Source: Streptomyces afghaniensis 772 (lineage in GTDB: Bacteria > Actinomycetota > Actinomycetes > Streptomycetales > Streptomycetaceae). From it: a stretch of DNA of 36,018 nucleotides. How positions within the stretch are numbered: position 1 is the first letter of the stretch; every line of letters starts with the position of its first letter. A program made the translations under genes and the position numbers. Positions 32,414 through 36,018 of the stretch are shown in pieces. Where the stretch lies: assembly GCA_000415505.1 (NCBI GenBank), contig KE354168.1, positions 1 to 36,018 of the forward strand, given 5' to 3'. Under the pieces are notes generated by a model that saw nothing but the letters and a program-made list of their open reading frames with translations, was not told the DNA's origin and did not search any database.

Positions 32414-32929
32414 TCAGTCTGTGCGGGACTCCGTGCGGGAGTCCTCGGCGAGGTCCGGCACCAGTGCGCGCAGCGCTTCCTGCTGGTCCGGGCCCATGAA
32501 GCGGGCGAGGGACTGCGTCACCGTCTCGGCGAGCGGGCCGGAGGCCTCGGTCAGGAGGCGGCGGGCCTTGTCGGTGAGGGTGACCTCGACGCCGCGCTTG
32601 TCGCCGCACACCGACCTGCGGGTGACGAGGCCGGCGTGCTGGAGGCAGGCGATCTGGTAGGTGAGGCGGGTCTTCGGGCGGCCCAGGAGCTCCGCGACGC
32701 GCGTCATGCGCAGCCCTCCCTCGGGCTGTTCCGCGAGCAGGCACAGGATCAGGAACTCGTCGTGCGAGACGTCCAGCTTCTCCTTCACGACCGAGCGCAG
32801 CCGCTGCTCCACCGCCCCCGTCGCGGCGAGCACCAGCATCCAGGCGCGCAGCTCGGCCGGCAGCAGCCCGCTGCCCTCGGCGAACGGGCATTCAGGCAGG
32901 TCGGCGGGGTGCTCCTGGGGGTCGGCCAT
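32414..32929 (-). CDS. MarR family transcriptional regulator
   Basis: This 171-residue winged-helix protein has SHDEFLILCLLAEQPEGGLRMTRVAELL as helix 2 and the first helix of the HTH (about 55-82), then GRPKTRLTYQIACLQHAGLV as the recognition helix. The wing is RRSVCGDKRGVEV (105-117), with the D-x-R of the family. Four cysteines (14, 63, 95, 108) could allow redox or electrophile sensing, but this is speculation. The ATG at 32929 lies 19 bp from the first of three TCCAAATTTGGA-like operators in the divergent region, so it very likely represses itself and the YceI gene at 33057. Confidence 0.92.
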   Translation of the reverse strand: MADPQEHPADLPECPFAEGSGLLPAELRAWMLVLAATGAVEQRLRSVVKEKLDVSHDEFLILCLLAEQPEGGLRMTRVAELLGRPKTRLTYQIACLQHAGLVTRRSVCGDKRGVEVTLTDKARRLLTEASGPLAETVTQSLARFMGPDQQEALRALVPDLAEDSRTESRTD

Positions 32930-32948
32930 GCTCCCAGCCTACCTGTTG

Positions 32949-33016
32949 TCCAAATTTGGAACAGGGGGTTGTTCAATTTTGGACGAGCCGCTAGCGTGCA
33001 GTCATCCAAATTTGGA
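32949..33016. promoter_or_regulatory. Three MarR-type operators: TCCAAATTTGGA, TTCAATTTTGGA, TCCAAATTTGGA
   Basis: Perfect 12-bp palindromes lie at 32949-32960 and 33005-33016, with a degenerate copy at 32972-32983. Centres are 23 and 33 bp apart. Such A/T-centred palindromes between a marR gene and a divergent target are the normal binding sites of the family. The middle copy lies between the -35 and -10 of the YceI promoter and the third lies just downstream. Confidence 0.9.
32969..32997 (+). promoter_or_regulatory. Promoter of the YceI gene, overlapped by operator
   Basis: TTGTTC (32969-32974) and TAGCGT (32992-32997) are separated by exactly 17 bp, matching the actinomycete vegetative consensus TTGACN/TANNNT well. 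The degenerate operator at 32972-32983 overlaps the -35, so a bound MarR protein would block polymerase. Confidence 0.6.
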
Positions 33017-33056
33017 CGAGATGAGCTCGGACAAGACGATACGAGTGGAGAAGACC

Positions 33057-33572
33057 ATGACCGTCGCCGTGGAAACCGGACTGTGGCAGCTCGACACGAC
33101 CGCCTCGACCGTCGGCATCCGGCACAAGACCATGTGGGGCCTGGTCACCGTGAAGGGCACCTTCGGCGCGATCGGCGGCTCGGGCGAGGTCCGGCCCGAC
33201 GGGTCCGCCGTCGGCACCCTGACCTTCGACGTCGCCTCCCTCGACACCAAGAACGCCAAGCGCGACACCCACCTGAGGTCCGCCGACTTCTTCGACGCCG
33301 ACCACCACCCCGAGATCACCTTCGTGGCCCGCAGTGCCGAGCTGCGCGACGGCGACCAGGTGCACATCGTCGGCCAGCTCACCGTGCGCGGCGTCAGCAG
33401 GCCGCTGTCCCTCACCGCCCGCCTGAAGGACGGCAATGCCACGGGACTCACCCTGGAGACCGAGTTCAGCGTCGACCGGGAGCAGTTCGGCATGGGCTGG
33501 AACCAGCTGGGCATGATCCGCGGCCGGACCACGGTCACCGCCGGCCTGCGCTTCGTCCGGACCAGCGGCTGA
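33057..33572 (+). CDS. YceI family lipocalin-like protein
   Basis: The 171-residue protein of the YceI fold begins TGLWQLDTTASTVGIRHKTMWG. The conserved HLRSADFFDADHHPEITF segment lies near 70-88 and the end is GMIRGRTTVTAGLRFVRTSG. The family forms a beta-barrel that binds isoprenoid or other amphiphilic ligands. Homologues with a signal peptide are periplasmic, but this one has none and should be cytoplasmic. The ATG at 33057 is chosen for its GGAG at eight bases. An ATG at 33021 is in frame but lies against an operator. It is divergent from, and very probably repressed by, the MarR regulator. Confidence 0.92.
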   Translation: MTVAVETGLWQLDTTASTVGIRHKTMWGLVTVKGTFGAIGGSGEVRPDGSAVGTLTFDVASLDTKNAKRDTHLRSADFFDADHHPEITFVARSAELRDGDQVHIVGQLTVRGVSRPLSLTARLKDGNATGLTLETEFSVDREQFGMGWNQLGMIRGRTTVTAGLRFVRTSG

Positions 33573-33590
33573 CGCGGCCCCGGCGCGGTG

Positions 33591-35320
33591 TCAGCCCGTC
33601 CGGCGCACCGCCTGCTGCACATCCGTGCTCGACAGGGTCTGCGGCGACGCCGTGAACGCGCGCAGACGGATCCGGGCCCCCGGCCGGGGCACGGTGAACC
33701 GGCCCGAGGGCGGCCGGAGTTCGTAGCGGGCGGTGGCATGCGCGGGCAGGCTGCGCGGGCCCCGGACGATCCGCCAGTACGGGTCCATGCCCTGGCCCAT
33801 GGTCAGGGTGAAGTGCGGGGCGAGGGCCGTGTCGTCCGTGTTGGTGACCTGGAGGGTGAGGCGGGAGACGGTCGCCGCGGTGGGATGGCGGGCCGCGACG
33901 ACCCGCATGTGCAGGGGCGGCGTGCCCGTCGCCGCCACGGCCGCGCCGCTCAGCGCGGGCAGGAGCAGCAGCGCCGCCAGGACGATCCGGGCCGGGCGGC
34001 GCCGCGGCCCGGACAGCAGGCGCACCCGGGGCTGCCACGCCCCGGCGAACGCCGTCGCGGGCGCGGTCACGGCCGCCGCCAGCCACAGCGGCGTCATCAA
34101 CAGGTAGTAGCCGTCCTGGGAGCGGGTCGCCAGATAGAAGGCGCACCAGGGCAGGACGGTCGCGGCCGGCCCCAGGCGCCGTACGAAGAGCACGAACAGC
34201 ACGAGCAGGCCGGCGAGCAGCAGCAGGCTCGCGGAGGAGTACCAGTCGAGCCGGTCGCTGCCGTCGGTCAGGTACAGCGAGATGTCCACCACACCCTGCC
34301 CGTGCAGCACGGCGCCCTGCGTCAGCGGCAGGGCGATCCCCGTCAGCCAGGGGCCCGGCTCGCTGACGACGAAGTAGGTGTTGACCAGCAGCCACACGGT
34401 CGCCGCTACGCCCCGGCGAACTGGCAGCACCACCACCGCCGCGGCCCGACGCCAGCTCACCGCGCCGCACGGCAGACGCCCCGCAGCAGGAACGGCGCCA
34501 GGAACCAGGGGAGTTGCTGTGCCGCGCACGCCGCCCCCAGACACGCGGCCCGCGCCAGACCGGCCGCCCCGAGCCGCCCGCCCGCACCGATGCGCGGCCA
34601 GCGCACCACCACCGGCACCAGCAGGGCCAGGGCCACGATCGCCGGATAGCCGAGCCGCCCGTACGACGGCAGCATCCCGAAGCCCAGACACACCATGGTC
34701 GCCGCCGACCGCCACGGCGCCGGCAGCATCCGCCACAGCACGACCGTGCCGGCGACCAGCGCGCCCGTGCTCACCGCGGTCGCCGGGGTACCGCCGTGGC
34801 CCAGCCACAGCAGCGGCACGGCCAGCAGCGGGGCCAGCGGCGGATAGCCGTAGGTGAGGTCGTAGCCCCCGGTCACCGTCGGGGTGAGGGCCACGCCGTG
34901 GCCGAAGAGCCAGGGCCACGGCTGCCCGTACACCGGGTGTCCGGCGGCCACTTCCCGTGCCGCCTGGGTGGTGAGCAGCGCCTCGTCGGAGCCGTGGTGG
35001 AGCATGATCCACGCGCACAGGGTGAGCGTCACGCCCGTCACCAGCACGCACAGGTCCACCCGCGCCAGTGAACGTTCCCTGCGGACGGCCAGGGCCAGCA
35101 CCCCGCACGCAAGGATCGAGGCGTAGCAGACCGAGATCACCGCGGCCACGGCCGGCCGGTGACCGGCCGCCGTCGCCCACACCGCACGGGTGCCGATCAG
35201 CAGGCTGATGTCGGCGAGCAGGGTCAGGACGCGGTGCCACTGGGCCGGGGACGGCGGCCAGGCCGCAGCCGACTGCGTGCGCGGGCCGGGCACCACCAGC
35301 GTGGTTTCTGCCGAGTACAC
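33591..35320 (-). pseudogene. GT-C-like multi-pass membrane protein (DUF2029/GT87-type) interrupted by a frameshift
   Basis: From the GTG at 35320 the frame encodes about 287 residues with several membrane helices and the motif GYDLTYGYPPLAPLLAVPLLW, typical of GT-C or GT87-like polyprenyl-phosphate mannosyltransferases, then stops at 34457 after WFLAPFLLRGVC. A second frame, beginning around AAAVVVLPVRRGVAATVWLL, goes on with more helices and a C-terminal beta-rich domain (LTLQVTNTDDTALAPHFTL) to the stop at 33591. Membrane topology and sequence character continue across the join, so one base has been lost or gained near 34440-34475. The intact protein would be about 575 residues. It may be a real inactivation or a base-calling error in a G+C-rich run. 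Confidence 0.75.
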
Positions 35321-35407
35321 GCCGCAGGACGCTAATCGCCGCCGGTGAGCGCGGCCCGGACGGCGGTGAAGAGGCGGGTGTGAGGCGAGTAAGGACCCGA
35401 CGCCCGC

Positions 35408-36018
35408 TCAGTACACGTCCCGTACGTACCGCTTGTCCGCCGCGAGTTGCTTCACGTACGCGCCGGCCTCCGCCTCGCTCAGCCCGCCGTGTGCCACCGC
35501 GATGTCCCGCAGGGCCCGGTCCACGTCCTTGGCCATGCGGGAGGCGTCGCCGCAGACGTAGAAGCGGGCGCCCTCGCACAGCCAGTGCCACAGCTCCGGC
35601 CCGTGCTCGCGCATCCGGTCCTGCACGTACACCTTGTTGCGCTGGTCGCGGGAGAAGGCGGTGTCCAGACGGGTGAGGGTGCCCTCGTCGAGCAGAGCCG
35701 TCAGCTCGTCCTCGTAGTAGAAGTCCGTCGCGCGGTGCTGCTCGCCGAAGAACAGCCAGTTGGGGGCCCGGTGCCCGAGGGCCCGCCGCTCCTGCAGGAA
35801 ACCGACGAACGGCGCGACGCCCGTGCCGGGGCCGACCATGACCATCGGCGTCGACGCGTCGGCCGGGGGCCGGAAGTGCGGCGAGCGCTGCACGAACACC
35901 GGCACCTCGGTGTCCGACCCGGCGTCGGCGAGGAACGGCGAGCACACCCCGCCGCGCGGACGCCCCTGCAGGTTCTCGTACCGCACCACGGACACCGTCA
36001 GCGACACCGTGGTGCGGA
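35408..36018 (-). CDS. CysJ-type NADPH:flavoprotein reductase module, C-terminal part; runs off the window
   Basis: About 203 C-terminal residues are visible and the gene continues upstream of the window edge. The ferredoxin-reductase fold is clear: RGGVCSPFLA (FAD loop), VMVGPGTGVAPFVGFLQERR (NADPH pyrophosphate motif), LFFGEQHRATDFYYEDEL, VYVQDRMREHGPELWHWL, ARFYVCGDASRMAKDVDRAL, and the terminal KRYVRDVY with the aromatic residue that stacks on FAD. This order matches sulfite reductase flavoprotein (CysJ) and the reductase half of Streptomyces proteins in which a nitrate reductase is fused to a flavodoxin and reductase. Which of these it is cannot be decided here. A GTG at 36007 is internal, not the start. 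Confidence 0.9.
   Translation of the reverse strand, partial: RTTVSLTVSVVRYENLQGRPRGGVCSPFLADAGSDTEVPVFVQRSPHFRPPADASTPMVMVGPGTGVAPFVGFLQERRALGHRAPNWLFFGEQHRATDFYYEDELTALLDEGTLTRLDTAFSRDQRNKVYVQDRMREHGPELWHWLCEGARFYVCGDASRMAKDVDRALRDIAVAHGGLSEAEAGAYVKQLAADKRYVRDVY

Noticed and set aside
33591-35945. Single 784-codon minus-strand frame as one large membrane protein
   Set aside because: Its upstream half runs antisense-like through the flavoprotein reductase gene and lacks membrane helices. The true N-terminal half of the membrane protein is in another frame from 35320.

Overview
The window looks like part of a Streptomyces or closely related actinomycete chromosome. Coding regions are very G+C-rich with mostly G or C in third codon positions, GTG starts are common, neighbouring genes often overlap by 4 bp (ATGA/GTGA), and the gene families are typical of that group: MmyB-like XRE regulator, CNNM pair, MarR/YceI pair, Tat-exported molybdenum hydroxylase. 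By eye I saw no TTA (bldA) codon in the intact genes. No rRNA, tRNA, integrase, transposase or CRISPR array was seen.

Region 1 (1-10118, all minus strand) is one exopolysaccharide operon. In transcription order it encodes an initiating polyprenyl-phosphate sugar transferase, an AlgD/Ugd-type nucleotide-sugar dehydrogenase, a GT4 glycosyltransferase, two Wzz-like co-polymerases with degenerate ATPase tails, an AsnB-type amidotransferase, and the start of a zinc-type dehydrogenase that runs off the window. The gene set fits a polymer containing uronic acid, perhaps amidated on the uronate. A 394-bp leader with inverted repeats (10119-10512) precedes it.

Region 2 (10513-13906) holds an XRE regulator facing an MFS exporter and a short-chain dehydrogenase. 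Repeated TCCCAG boxes lie in the divergent region, together with an 18-codon remnant of a deleted alcohol dehydrogenase. A 68-nt hairpin closes the region. Region 3 (14112-19084) is a PaoABC-D-like operon: exported 2Fe-2S subunit, FAD/4Fe-4S subunit, molybdopterin subunit and an XdhC-type maturation factor.

Region 4 (19109-27501) is mixed. It has a broken HAD hydrolase, an AT-rich junction, a PAP2/AUR1-like membrane phosphatase, an orphan cytochrome oxidase subunit I with a frameshifted downstream partner, a Nudix hydrolase, a GNAT acetyltransferase, an SMI1/KNR4-like protein and a phage-lysin-like amidase. Region 5 (27642-36018) has an acyltransferase, a 57-aa conserved-looking protein, a small double-glycine-leader peptide gene with its own strong terminator, two coupled CNNM transporters behind a hairpin that can cover their ribosome site, a MarR repressor with three operators shared with a YceI gene, a frameshifted GT-C-like membrane protein, and the C-terminal end of a CysJ-type NADPH flavoprotein reductase.

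Three genes (19109-19578, 20973-21346, 33591-35320) are interrupted by frameshifts. The first also lacks internal sequence and is a true pseudogene. The other two are single-base events that could be sequencing errors. The points I rate most worth a second look are the orphan GG-leader peptide, the RBS-covering hairpin before the CNNM operon, and the AsnB/uronate-dehydrogenase pairing in the polysaccharide operon.
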